From: Bathymodiolus brooksi
Taxonomy: Eukaryota; Mollusca; Bivalvia; Mytilida; Modiolidae
DNA: 64,000 bases
Assembly: GCA_963680875.1 (NCBI GenBank)
Contig: OY804589.1
Coordinates: forward strand, 2,046,001-2,110,000
Direction of reading: 5' to 3'
The position numbers and the translations under genes were made by a program. The notes beneath the pieces are model-generated. The model had not been told where the DNA came from. It saw only the letters and a program-made list of their open reading frames with translations, and did not search any database. Position 1 is the stretch's first letter. Each line of letters begins with the position of its first letter. Below are positions 11,958 through 23,079 of the stretch, piece after piece.

Positions 11958-11977
11958 TTAAGGGAGGACTTTACTAA

Positions 11978-13614
11978 CATAAACACAATAACAGCATGTT
12001 TTCTGTATAAATTTATTGTAAATGTTATAAAAATAAGTGAGCAATGAGTATACAAATATATACAATAAACAATATGACAAGAAAATCAATTACTACTGTT
12101 ACTTCTGATAAAATATAGACATAAAACGTCGTGTGTCAACGTTACCCCGTTATTTTACACCCTGTGAGTGTAGCCCCTTGTATTACAAATTAATTATTAG
12201 TGTCGAAATTTACTCCAATATGACTGTCGACGTAGTGTCCATGTTCATGACATTATAGTTTCAAGGACATTTGGTAAAAGTCCTAGATTTGATATGTTTA
12301 CCAGAGTTTTGGACAAATTTGTTCAATGTTCAGTTACATCCGAAGCACCTGTTTTCACTTCCGGTTATGTGGTCGTTTGAACTTTAGTTCTGGTTATGTG
12401 GTCTTTTGAACTTTAGTTTTATGCTTTAGTTTTTTCTTGTATACAACCCATCACGTTTACTCTAAATTATAAGACTTCGCTGGACCTTATTGTCTTACTT
12501 CAATAAAACATATCTATATGAATATGAAAAATGAGACATGTATTGTGACTGCTGTATATTACCTATTGGACATGTATTGTGATTGTTGTATATAAAATAT
12601 TGGACATGTATTGTGATTGTTGTAAAGTAAGTAGAAAGCTGATGTATTTCACATATATTTTAATATTCCCGTAACATATTATGTATATTTGAGCAAACAA
12701 TGCACTTATAAAGTATTATAAAGTGATAAAGTATTATAAAGTGATAAAGTATTATAAAGTGATAAAGTATACATTTGTTATATATTTTTAAAATATAAAT
12801 CTCTGAGCATTGATTCATCAGTTGATTAATTTTCTAGAATTAGATATTGTTTTGGAATTGGTACAAATAGGCTGAATACGTGTCTTGTATGACCTCAAAA
12901 ACCTCCGACATTTAGCTCCCGGAAATAAAGCACACGTGACATAGGACAATCCATGAGAGTCTTTGTGTTATGCTATCTTTATCTGGATCAAAGTCGTACA
13001 AAGAACATTAAATTGTTCTGATTCTTTACGTGTAACAATCTAATGTTACAGATCTTTACCAAAGATTAAAATACACCACACGTGTAACTATCTAATATTA
13101 CAGATCTTTACCAAAGATTAAAATACACGGAAACATTAAATGGATGCTTGACAACAATTAACATACTAAGTATAATATCAACCTGATGTCAATTATTTAC
13201 CCTAGAAAAATAATGCCACGTTTACAAAGCTGTGGAGGTATTATCTCCATTAGGAGGTATTATAGAACACCTCCATGACAAAACTAAGTAAAATTTATAT
13301 AAAAACGTTCTGATTAACAAAGAGCTTCAAATATATACATAATAATAATAAAAAATACACATTATTGGTCCCTTTCCAGCAAAAAATGTCAAAAATATAT
13401 ATATAAAATGTTATAGGAACGTACAATCATCTATAACAATAACATGTTCTTGGAATTATTTTGGAATTATAATGTTTATACAAACAAAGAGGTTCTGTAA
13501 GGGGTGTTACTGTGGAGGTCAAAGGTCAAGATTAGAAATCAATACTAGTATGATTAATTTTGTGATAGGTCAGAGATCACTTCATATAAGGGCCCGGGTG
13601 GCTCAATGAGTTAT
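11978..13614. other. AT-rich non-coding stretch with minor local duplications
   Basis: No gene is seen across 1.6 kb. Small tandem duplications occur: ggttatgtggtc/tttgaactttag twice at 12364-12415; an approximately 34-bp gacatgtattgtga unit at 12534-12625; an 18-bp aaagtattataaagtgat unit 3.5 times at 12710-12772; and a 52-bp unit (cgtgtaac ... agatctttaccaaagatta) twice at 13029-13131. Confidence 0.7.
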
Positions 13615-13700
13615 GTCGGATTTAAAAGCTCATTAGAGCTTGTGTTGTAATGTTTGATGTTTTCCGACTTTAAATAAAGCTTATTGTATTGTAGGTGGAT
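13615..13700 (+). mobile_element. Short LINE 3' end fragment
   Basis: The stretch aaaagctcattagagcttgt, then ccgactttaaataaagcttattgtattgta, resembles the 3' end of the LINE at 56.1 kb, which has aaaaagctcctgagagcttg, then ccgaattcaaataaagtttt and a repeated tail. Both have a GCTC/GAGC hairpin, a short spacer, an aataaa-like signal and a short repeated tail. This copy is severely 5'-truncated and has no coding part. Confidence 0.5.
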
Positions 13701-13986
13701 TACCTAACAACTCATACTAAAATGTTCTCTGTATGAAAGGTTAAGAAATGATTTATTTGTTAACCTGTCTTGTCATTTGAATATTAATCATCTACTCTTT
13801 GGTGATTCTAACCTCCCAGATTGTGAAAATGAAAGTCAGTTTTGTAGTTCGGAAAACACCCGTTCGGAAACCTCGCCATTTTGAGTAACAATTTGGAACG
13901 GGTTTTTTCAATAATTGGTCCATAATGTCGGAATCGTTTCGTAATTTTAATATTGTTTTACGTACCATAAAAAACACTTTGGTCTG

Positions 13987-16316
13987 AATTAAAACCAATC
14001 TAATTAAAACCAATCTAATTAAAACCAATCTAATTAAAACCAATCTAATTAAGACCAATCTAATTAAGACCAATCTAATTAAAACCAATCTAATTAAGAC
14101 CAATCTAATTAAAACCAATCTAATTAAAACCAATCTAATTAAAACCAATCTAATTAAAACCAATCTAATTAAGACCAATCTAATTAAAACCAATCTAATT
14201 AAAACCAATCTAATTAAAACCAATCTAATTAAGACCAATCTAATTAAAACCAATCTAATTAAGACCAATCTAATTAAGACCAATCTAATTAAAACCAATC
14301 TAATTAAAACCAATCTAATTAAAACCAATCTAATTAAGACCAATCTAATTAAAACCAATCTAATTAAGACCAATCTAATTAAGACCAATCTAATTAAAAC
14401 CAATCTAATTAAAACCAATCTAATTAAAACCAATCTAATTAAGACCAATCTAATTAAGACCAATCTAATTAAGACCAATCTAATTAAGACCAATCTAATT
14501 AAAACCAATCTAATTAAGACCAATCTAATTAAAACCAATCTAATTAAGACCAATCTAATTAAGACCAATCTAATTAAAACCAATCTAATTAAAACCAATC
14601 TAATTAAGACCAATCTAATTAAGACCAATCTAATTAAAACCAATCTAATTAAAACCAATCTAATTAAGACCAATCTAATTAAGACCAATCTAATTAAGAC
14701 CAATCTAATTAAAACCAATCTAATTAAAACCAATCTAATTAAGACCAATCTAATTAAGACCAATCTAATTAAAACCAATCTAATTAAAACCAATCTAATT
14801 AAGACCAATCTAATTAAAACCAATCTAATTAAGACCAATCTAATTAAAACCAATCTAATTAAAACCAATCTAATTAAGACCAATCTAATTAAGACCAATC
14901 TAATTAAAACCAATCTAATTAAAACCAATCTAATTAAAACCAATCTAATTAAGACCAATCTAATTAAGACCAATCTAATTAAGACCAATCTAATTAAGAC
15001 CAATCTAATTAAGACCAATCTAATTAAGACCAATCTAATTAAGACCAATCTAATTAAAACCAATCTAATTAAGACCAATCTAATTAAAACCAATCTAATT
15101 AAGACCAATCTAATTAAGACCAATCTAATTAAAACCAATCTAATTAAAACCAATCTAATTAAGACCAATCTAATTAAGACCAATCTAATTAAAACCAATC
15201 TAATTAAAACCAATCTAATTAAGACCAATCTAATTAAGACCAATCTAATTAAGACCAATCTAATTAAAACCAATCTAATTAAAACCAATCTAATTAAGAC
15301 CAATCTAATTAAGACCAATCTAATTAAGACCAATCTAATTAAAACCAATCTAATTAAAACCAATCTAATTAAGACCAATCTAATTAAAACCAATCTAATT
15401 AAGACCAATCTAATTAAAACCAATCTAATTAAAACCAATCTAATTAAGACCAATCTAATTAAGACCAATCTAATTAAAACCAATCTAATTAAAACCAATC
15501 TAATTAAGACCAATCTAATTAAGACCAATCTAATTAAGACCAATCTAATTAAAACCAATCTAATTAAAACCAATCTAATTAAGACCAATCTAATTAAAAC
15601 CAATCTAATTAAGACCAATCTAATTAAAACCAATCTAATTAAGACCAATCTAATTAAAACCAATCTAATTAAAACCAATCTAATTAAGACCAATCTAATT
15701 AAGACCAATCTAATTAAAACCAATCTAATTAAAACCAATCTAATTAAGACCAATCTAATTAAGACCAATCTAATTAAGACCAATCTAATTAAAACCAATC
15801 TAATTAAAACCAATCTAATTAAGACCAATCTAATTAAAACCAATCTAATTAAGACCAATCTAATTAAAACCAATCTAATTAAGACCAATCTAATTAAGAC
15901 CAATCTAATTAAAACCAATCTAATTAAGACCAATCTAATTAAGACCAATCTAATTAAAACCAATCTAATTAAGACCAATCTAATTAAGACCAATCTAATT
16001 AAAACCAATCTAATTAAAACCAATCTAATTAAGACCAATCTAATTAAGACCAATCTAATTAAAACCAATCTAATTAAGACCAATCTAATTAAGACCAATC
16101 TAATTAAGACCAATCTAATTAAAACCAATCTAATTAAAACCAATCTAATTAAGACCAATCTAATTAAGACCAATCTAATTAAAACCAATCTAATTAAGAC
16201 CAATCTAATTAAAACCAATCTAATTAAGACCAATCTAATTAAAACCAATCTAATTAAGACCAATCTAATTAAGACCAATCTAATTAAAACCAATCTAATT
16301 AAAACCAATCTAATTA
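13987..16316. repeat. 15-bp satellite with one variable base
   Basis: About 155 copies of caatctaattaaaac or caatctaattaagac. On inspection, essentially the only variable base is the A/G at unit position 13. The array is open on minus as LVLIR and on plus as IKTNL. The long minus frame (13792-16308) has no ATG in the array and opens only at a TTG, so I do not call it a gene. The A/G order shows internal duplication: the pattern at 15421-15645 repeats almost perfectly 240 bp (16 units) later. Confidence 0.97.
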
Positions 16317-16358
16317 AGAATAGGTGTTTGTTTTATCCTTTTTTAAAATTTATATTCG

Positions 16359-16380
16359 GGGGGGGGGGGGCGGGGGGGGG
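16359..16380. repeat. G homopolymer run
   Basis: Eleven or so G, one C, then nine G, just past the 15-bp array. Sequencing length error is likely here. Confidence 0.9.
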
Positions 16381-16578
16381 ATACACTAACATCTAACAAC
16401 ACCCAATAGGCCAAATGGGTTCATGTCAGAAGTTAACATCGCTCATCCAATCAAATTCTAAAAGATTCGATTTGAAGTATACTGACGCAGTAGTCGAAAT
16501 TTCTACCAAAATATTGCAATTGACAAAAAAATCTTGTTTGTACGCTTTGAGCAATCGAAAAGAAAAGAGTGGTATTTT

Positions 16579-16664
16579 GATTGATTATCGATCTGATATG
16601 AACGTTGATTGATTATTGATCTGATATGAACCTTGATTGATTATTGATCTGATATGAACCCTTA
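16579..16664. repeat. 28-bp tandem repeat, 3 copies
   Basis: Three copies of a unit reading gattgattattgatctgata tgaacctt; the first copy has tcg for ttg. The 65-codon frame ending here (16415-16612) has no recognised domain. Confidence 0.88.
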
Positions 16665-17683
16665 TTGGATGTTCTGAGATGTTAATATTATCACAAAAAA
16701 CAAAATAAGATCCCTAATAAGTAACGATCTGTATTATAATCTAAAACGAGGCTCTAAACAGAAAATTACAAATAATTAAAACAATTTTATAGCAAGTTTA
16801 GTTAACCATAACCGTAACCATAACAATTTTAGTTAGAATTCAAACTGACACATTTACTGTATATCCAATTGTCATACAAATATTATAGAAATGTTAAAAA
16901 ACAAAAAACAGGATTCTTCATGTAACTTTTTTTACCATTATCTCTTGTGGAATAAATAGTACATCACTCCTGAAAGTTAAATAATCGATTCTTATGACAA
17001 AAAATGTACTCTATGATCTCTTTTTAACAAAACGAAACACCTTCTTTATTACTGGTTAATGTAGTAATAAGTGCAAGTTACAACTTTGTTGAGGAGTGTG
17101 AAAAAAACATAAGATTAAAAAAAAATTAAATGTAATATTTTTTGACGCATGTTTAGAATCACATACGGCTTTAGAATATTGCAGTAGTAATATTTATATT
17201 TTTTTTACTTTAAGATTTAAAAAAATAAAAAAAAGATTTCCGATTCTAATCACACTCTCAAACCCTAACAAAATCATTCACAAACATCGTGTGCCATAAT
17301 AAGAGAGAACTGACTCTCAGTATCCCTTACATATTACATCTAATTAGTTGTTATTAATGAACTACTAATCTATTAACACCGGCTACTAATATATTACATT
17401 CACATATTACCACAGGTTACTACTGATATTCCACATCCGGGTATCATAAGCTTCCATCGGCTTCTATTATATTACATTACATTACAAATGTATTACCAGT
17501 GCTACTGAAATATTTCAGTTAGGCTATTAAGATTGTACTTCCGCTACTAATATAAAATCTTCCGCTAACAATATATAATCATCGACTACTCACACATTAT
17601 CACCTGCTAATAATATATTACATTCAGCTACTAACATATTACCACTGACTACTGACATATTAATTGTCTCCCCTACTAAGTAT
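16665..17683. other. AT-rich 3' flank of the innexin gene
   Basis: This lies downstream of the innexin stop and so may include its 3' UTR. An AATAAA on the minus strand overlaps the stop (tttatt at 17683-17688). From about 17340 to 17670 there is a decayed repetition of ctactaatatattac-like words. No other gene is seen. Confidence 0.55.
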
Positions 17684-18917
17684 TTATTTCAGATTTTTCT
17701 CATTTTTTGTTTGGACTGTATCCGCCTCATTGACCTCAGTGACTGGCTTGTGTGCTGTTCCATATTCTTCCTTAAACAATTTCCAGAGACTGATAACTAA
17801 ATCACATAAGACCATACCGGAACTATTTTTTTCGATCACGCGCAGAACGAATATCCCATCATTCCTTAAATAGTCGTCTGCAAACTTCCTGGCAAGTTTC
17901 CTGTCGAATCCAGTAGAAATTTCGTTGCATAGTTTTAAGTATTTTTTCACATATCTCGTCCTATTTTCTGTAAACAGCGAGTAATATAACCAGGTAGCAA
18001 AATTAAAGAAAGTCAGAAACGCCAATAGAAATAACCAAAACCATAAAAAAATGAAAATCTTCTCGTTGAACAAATTGAGTGGTAAGACGCACTGAATCGT
18101 GTAACGATGATTATTGGCCAATTGACGTATGACGAAATCACATAGAGTGACACGTGGAAAACGAGGTGATGGCGTCCACTCTCCGCTCTCTAGGAGATAC
18201 TGCATGACTTCAAAGCCGAATACATTGTAATCAATTGCCATAAATGCATTTAATAAAAAGAACTGGCCGATAACATTCCCACAATACAACAGTTTAATGA
18301 AAATGTAGTATCCGGTAAGAAATGTACCATCACGCTTACCACAACAAAAACAGATGACACTGGATACCCTTCGACGAACTCGTGTAAATGCATTCTCATG
18401 AAAATCTCGTTGACTTTCAATCCACCGATGCATATATTTGGCAATATGAGAAATATTCTTACTCCGGTCGTCAGGAGGTGACAAGAGTGTTGTTTCTGAT
18501 AGAGTACATATTTTATCCATGTTAATTCCTGAGTATCCATTTAACAATCTCCATGCCACATTTGGAACTTTGAATAAAAATGCTTGAAACAATAATATAA
18601 TTGGCACCCATTGATAATACGTAATTTCCGCTTCCTGTCTATCCCAGATGTGTGCTGGGATTGTGTCCCCTTCTGGAATATAGTATGTATTTGAAATCCA
18701 ACAAACAGACTTTGCGTAAGCATTAAACTGCCCAGTAAATTCAGCTGGTGTCCAACATTGTATCGGGTCACCTAATATGTACTGACCGGAAGTAATTATT
18801 ATGGCAAATAGTGTTAATAATACAACGGTCCATATATGGTTTATTCTGTCAATCCAATCATCATCAGCTGCACCGGAGACTTTACTCCAGGACACAAGAC
18901 TTCCAAGTGATCCAATC
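17684..18917 (-). CDS. Innexin (gap-junction channel protein), main coding exon
   Basis: Innexins form gap junctions and non-junctional hemichannels in the plasma membrane of invertebrate cells. Numbering residues from the GTG at 18895, the exon shows the innexin layout. A short cytoplasmic N-terminus with DDDWIDRINH (11-20) precedes TM1 (about 21-40). The first extracellular loop has C47 and C65. The signature YYQWVP (93-98) sits at the start of TM2 (to about 115). A cytoplasmic loop follows, then TM3 (197-220), the second extracellular loop with C252 and C269, TM4 (280-308) and a cytoplasmic tail to residue 403, stop TAA. Two cysteines per loop and about 400 residues are standard. There is no real ATG: the frame is open to an acceptor (TTTCTTTCAG, then G) at 18918-18919 and adds IGSLGSL before the GTG. 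The start must lie in an upstream exon outside what I can identify. Innexin is near certain; the paralogue is not assignable. Confidence 0.95.
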
Positions 18918-18930
18918 CTGAAAGAAAATG
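18918..18930 (-). promoter_or_regulatory. 3' splice acceptor of the innexin exon
   Basis: The minus strand reads cattttctttcAG and then GATTGGATCACTTGG. A pyrimidine-rich tract and AG directly precede coding sequence that is in frame with the innexin. The intron is phase 2: one exon base completes a codon split with the previous exon. Confidence 0.8.
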
Positions 18931-21486
18931 AATAATAAATGATGTGTTTTTATGAAATTAAAAGAGAATGGATGGACTTTTTACTTTAAAGCTCTATAAT
19001 TAGTGTAAATTTATGTTTTGTTGTACTCCTTGTAAAAAATATCTGGACAAAAAAAATCACCGAAATCAACGACATTACCCGTTTAAAGAGTCATATATAT
19101 TTATAGGTAATCAAGCTGTTCAAACACTCCATCTCTGGTTAACATTGTTCTTCGACAATGGTAGCCTTCCGGTGCTTTCAATTAAAACAGAAAAGGAACC
19201 CTTTTATCACCACGAAATGTATTTCTACGATTGCAGATGGATGATTTTCAAAAAAATGAAGACTTTGTGTGACATAGAGGGTGAAATTTCAAATTGGACA
19301 AATTGACATAATTTTGGTCGTAAAATAATGTCAATATGATATATTTTTCAGATTCAGTTGCTCAGTGCAATATATGAAGACAAACATTTTTTTTCCAACT
19401 TGTATTAGCAACAAAGTGTTAAAATGATAACAAATACAGACTTACTTCCTCAGAGGTATCATTTTCTTTTGGGTATGGTAAAAGACCTAAATGTATTTCC
19501 ATTTGATAATGATATGAAATAGGCACATTTTGGTACCAAATTTTGTATATATCATGAGAAAACAGTTTCAGTATATCAAAGAAACACTATTTTTACTGTA
19601 TGTTTTAAAAAATCTGGTAATTAAAGTTTTCATACAAGCATAAAAAATATGATCTAATGAGGATTAATAGTTGTAAATCAATTATTTATATATGCCTAAT
19701 AAATATAACAAAAGTTAAGTTGATCATTGGTGGTAGAAACTAGAGGTTTGGTTAAAATTTGGTTAACATGAAAATACTGTCCATTTTTTGATGTTTTGTC
19801 ACACTCCTGACAGATTTTTCTAAAAGATAAATACACCAAATATCAAGCTAAATGCAATCATTGTTGGTCACAATAACTTTTTAAGTAGTAGTACATAATC
19901 TATTTTGACTGAAAAAAAGTTTCCCTTGAATATATTTCATTTTTGCATTGTTATGATGTTATTTCAATCATATTTGATCATATTCTAAGTAATACTATCA
20001 TAATTATAAAAAATGACAACTCAATTTTCAACCATTTATACATCTTTTCAAGAGTATAGTGCTTATTAAGAATTAAATAATTCCCAGAGACAATTACAAG
20101 CAGTTTTATGGAGGCTATATGCTTACAAAATAATCTATTTCTTAAATAAAATTGTCACACTCCTGACTCCCTCTCGAAAATAAACTTGTCGAGCTGAAAA
20201 TAATATAACCAACTTATTCTTTCCAAACTAAAAGTTTTATTTCTTCAAAAGCTTATATTTCTTACAGTTAACAGTAAATATTAAAAGAAGATTCAAAATT
20301 ATGTTTTTGCTTTTTCTAATGATGAGTGTGCTAATTATTTGCCCTTTAGGAATTTATCTCATCAAAAATGGTTAAAATGGATTTGAAATTTATTAAAACT
20401 AGCAATAGATCATCTTTTCTTAGTATAAAATTACTTTTTGGTGGTTTTCAAATTAGTTTCCCCATGTTCCTCAATAATTTACTCTGCAAAAAAAACTTCC
20501 TACTGCAATTGCAATCGACATTTAATGTTTTTATGTCAGGAGTGTGACATATTACTGTTAAATGAAAAATTATTGATAAATTTTCAAAAATGCTATATCA
20601 AAAGAATGAAAATGTTTTATGAAAGGCAAGATATATTAAAGTAAGTATCTGTTTATCTAAAGCAACATACATAAATTTTTCATTTAGAAAAAAATCCATA
20701 TTTTGACATGTTTTAAGAAAATATAACCCTTTATCATCACTTATTATGAGAAAGGTGTCATGCAATATACAAAAAAAATACAATTATTATTTATTGTTTA
20801 TATGTAATTAAATTGAAAACATTGTGGAAGTTTGTAGAAGCATGTTTTTTTATTTTTTTTATTTAAAAGATATGTCTATTAAAAGTGTCACACTCCTGAC
20901 ATTAGTTATTTTGATTTCCTAGTTATGATATGTCATATATCAGAGCTATTTCCAACTTTTTTCCTTTATTGGATCTGGAGCTTTTGGAAAAAAAAGAAAA
21001 TTGTGAACTATTAAAGCATACAACATAGTACTATACAACTAAGATAAAATGTCACACTCCTGACATTTTTTGTGTCTCTCCTTATGCAAGCCCAATTTTA
21101 CAACTATCATATTCATCCAGTCTAATACTACTAAATTATTATAACTAATGTTTTTTTTACAACATATTTAGACTTTTCTGAACTAATTAGTCTCAACAAT
21201 GAAAAACTATTAAGGTTTAATTTGACATTTGTACAATTTTCCAAGTTAAATTTATTGTACACTAATTTAAAAAATAGAATAATTTCTTGTCACAAAATGA
21301 TAGGGTCACAAAACAACTAGATATTTGAAGTAAAATGGTACGAAATTATAGAATACCATCTTTCTTTAATATATTTTTTATTTTATTTTTTTATCATCAA
21401 GGTAAATAAAGGCAATTTAAAGTTTGTCATGCTAAAACGTCACACTCCTGACAAATTTGACCAGTTTTTAGAGGATAACATTTTAA
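18931..21486. other. Probable innexin intron, AT-rich
   Basis: This region is upstream of the acceptor, so most likely intron. It contains a 97-codon + strand open frame at 19013-19306 (Cys/Lys/aromatic-rich, no known domain, adjacent AT-rich DNA), which I regard as chance. The only clear structure is the recurrent TGTCACACTCCTGACA motif annotated separately. A first innexin exon was not identified. Confidence 0.55.
19797..21453. repeat. Six dispersed copies of a 16-bp inverted-repeat motif
   Basis: TGTCACACTCCTGACA occurs at 19797-19812, 20886-20901 and 21050-21065. It is reversed at 20534-20549, and there are near-perfect copies at 20153-20168 (last base differs) and 21438-21453 (first base differs). 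The ends TGTCA and TGACA are complementary around a CACTCC loop. The flanking sequence is not obviously shared. Spacings are 356, 381, 352, 164 and 388 bp. Confidence 0.85.
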
Positions 21487-23079
21487 CTGGTGCCATATGG
21501 TATTTTGAACCCCATGGTAAATTGAACCCGGGGTCGATTTACCTATGATATTTTGACCCCGGGTTCAATTTTCCATATGGTATTTTGACCCCGGGGTCAA
21601 TTTTTTGTCATTGTATTTTGAACCCCCTCATGGTAAATTGAACCCCCCCCCCCCCCATTCCTACCAAAAGAGAGGAGTTCATAATACCATAAGAGAGGGT
21701 TTGATATACCATAGGTAGGGGGGTCGATATTCCATGGGCAGGGGGGTCAAAATACCATGGGTTGGGGGGTCGATATACCATGGGTAGGGGGGGTCGCTAT
21801 ACCATGGGTAGGGGGGTCAAAATATGGTTAGGGGGTCGATATACCATGGTTAGGGGGGTCGATATACCATGGGTAGGGGGGTCAAAATACCATGGGTAGG
21901 GAGGGGGTTCAATATATATTAATAATTATGGGTAGGGAGGTAATAAAATTTCAAAATTTCCAAAAAATCTAGTTTCAAAAAAAATTAAATATTTCATAAA
22001 ATTTCAAAACTAACATATTTCATAAGATTAAAAAAATATAAAAAAAATTCAAAATTTTCATAGAATTTGAATTTTGTTTTCAAAATTTCAAAATTTGGAT
22101 ATCATGAATCTGATATTTTTCTTAAAATTGGTTTCGTTGAGATTCCCTATATAAACAAAGGTTTACTTGTTTACTTAGTCTTTTCAATGGGTATGGGGGT
22201 CAAAATACCATGGGTAGGGGGGTCAATATACCCATGGTATATCGACCCCTCTACCCATGGTATATCGACCCCCCTACCAATGGTATATCGACCCCCCTAC
22301 CCTATACAATTATTGACTTAATGTGGTCTACTCATGACTATACAGACCTGTTCAATGAATGATTGACCGAGGCCAACGGCCGAGGTTAATCAATCATTGA
22401 CCAGGTCCGCATGGTCATGAGCAGACTGAAATTAAAAGTCAATAACTGCTTATTAAATAATAAGGATTTTTTCAAACTTTTCAACAATATATTCAACAAA
22501 ATAGGCTACAATTGTTTTATCATTTTTCAAGATTATTTAAATATTAAAATTTTGAAATATGATGAAAATTTTGAAATCTTATGAAATTTTTTAGTTTTGA
22601 AATTTTATATATTTTTTTTAATTTTCAAATTTTCAAATTTTTTGAAACTTTTGAACTTTAAATTTTTTTTGGAAAATTTTGACGCCCTACCGATGGTATA
22701 TCGACCCCCCTACCCATGGTATATTGACCCCCTTACCCATGGTATATCGACCCCCCTACCCATGGTATTTTGACCCCCCCTGTCCATGGTATATCGACCC
22801 CCCTACCCATGGTATATTGAACCTCTTACCCATGGTATATCGACCCCCCTATCCATGGTATTTTGACCCCCCTACCCATATAATAACGACCCCCCTACAC
22901 ATGATATTTTGACCTCCCTGCATATTTTTTGATTAGAAATGGGGGGTCAAAATACCATGGGGGTTCAATTTACCATACAGGGGGGGTTCAGTTTTCAATA
23001 AGGGGGTTCAATATACCATGGATGTAAATCGACCCCGGGTTCGATTTACCATGGGGTTCAAAATACCATATGACACCGG
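21487..23079. mobile_element. 1.6-kb foldback-type element with long inverted arms
   Basis: The ends are inverted copies: ctggtgccatatggtatttt gaaccccatggtaaa at the left, and tttaccatggggttcaaaat accatatgacaccgg at the right. Each arm is built of about 24-bp subrepeats (gtaggggggtcgatatacca tgg on the left, its complement on the right), followed inward by matching AT-rich blocks of aaatttcaaaatttc type. No transposase is present. Frames at 22067-22321 and 22679-22912 are subrepeat translations. I could not identify a clear target-site duplication. Confidence 0.75.
22312..22443. mobile_element. Palindromic MITE-like element nested in the foldback
   Basis: A 132-bp imperfect palindrome. The left arm attgacttaatgtggtctac tcatgactatacagacctgt pairs with the right arm, which ends ggtcatgagcagactgaaat taaaagtcaat. 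The centre is gaggccaacggccgag. Arms are about 60 bp. It lies close to the symmetry centre of the larger foldback. Confidence 0.7.

Noticed and set aside
10602..11977. Two long overlapping + strand frames (266 and 416 codons) with 13-residue repeats
   Set aside because: A 39-bp unit keeps two frames open at once, which argues for periodicity and not selection. There is no signal peptide or splice structure.
13792..16308. 838-codon minus-strand open frame (LVLIR repeats)
   Set aside because: It results from a stop-free 15-bp unit. It has no ATG in the array, and the opposite strand is also open. The 80 non-repeat C-terminal codons show no domain.
19013..19306. 97-codon + strand frame in the presumed innexin intron
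   Set aside because: No homology or motif is recognised, the composition is AT-rich, and its length is within chance for this region.
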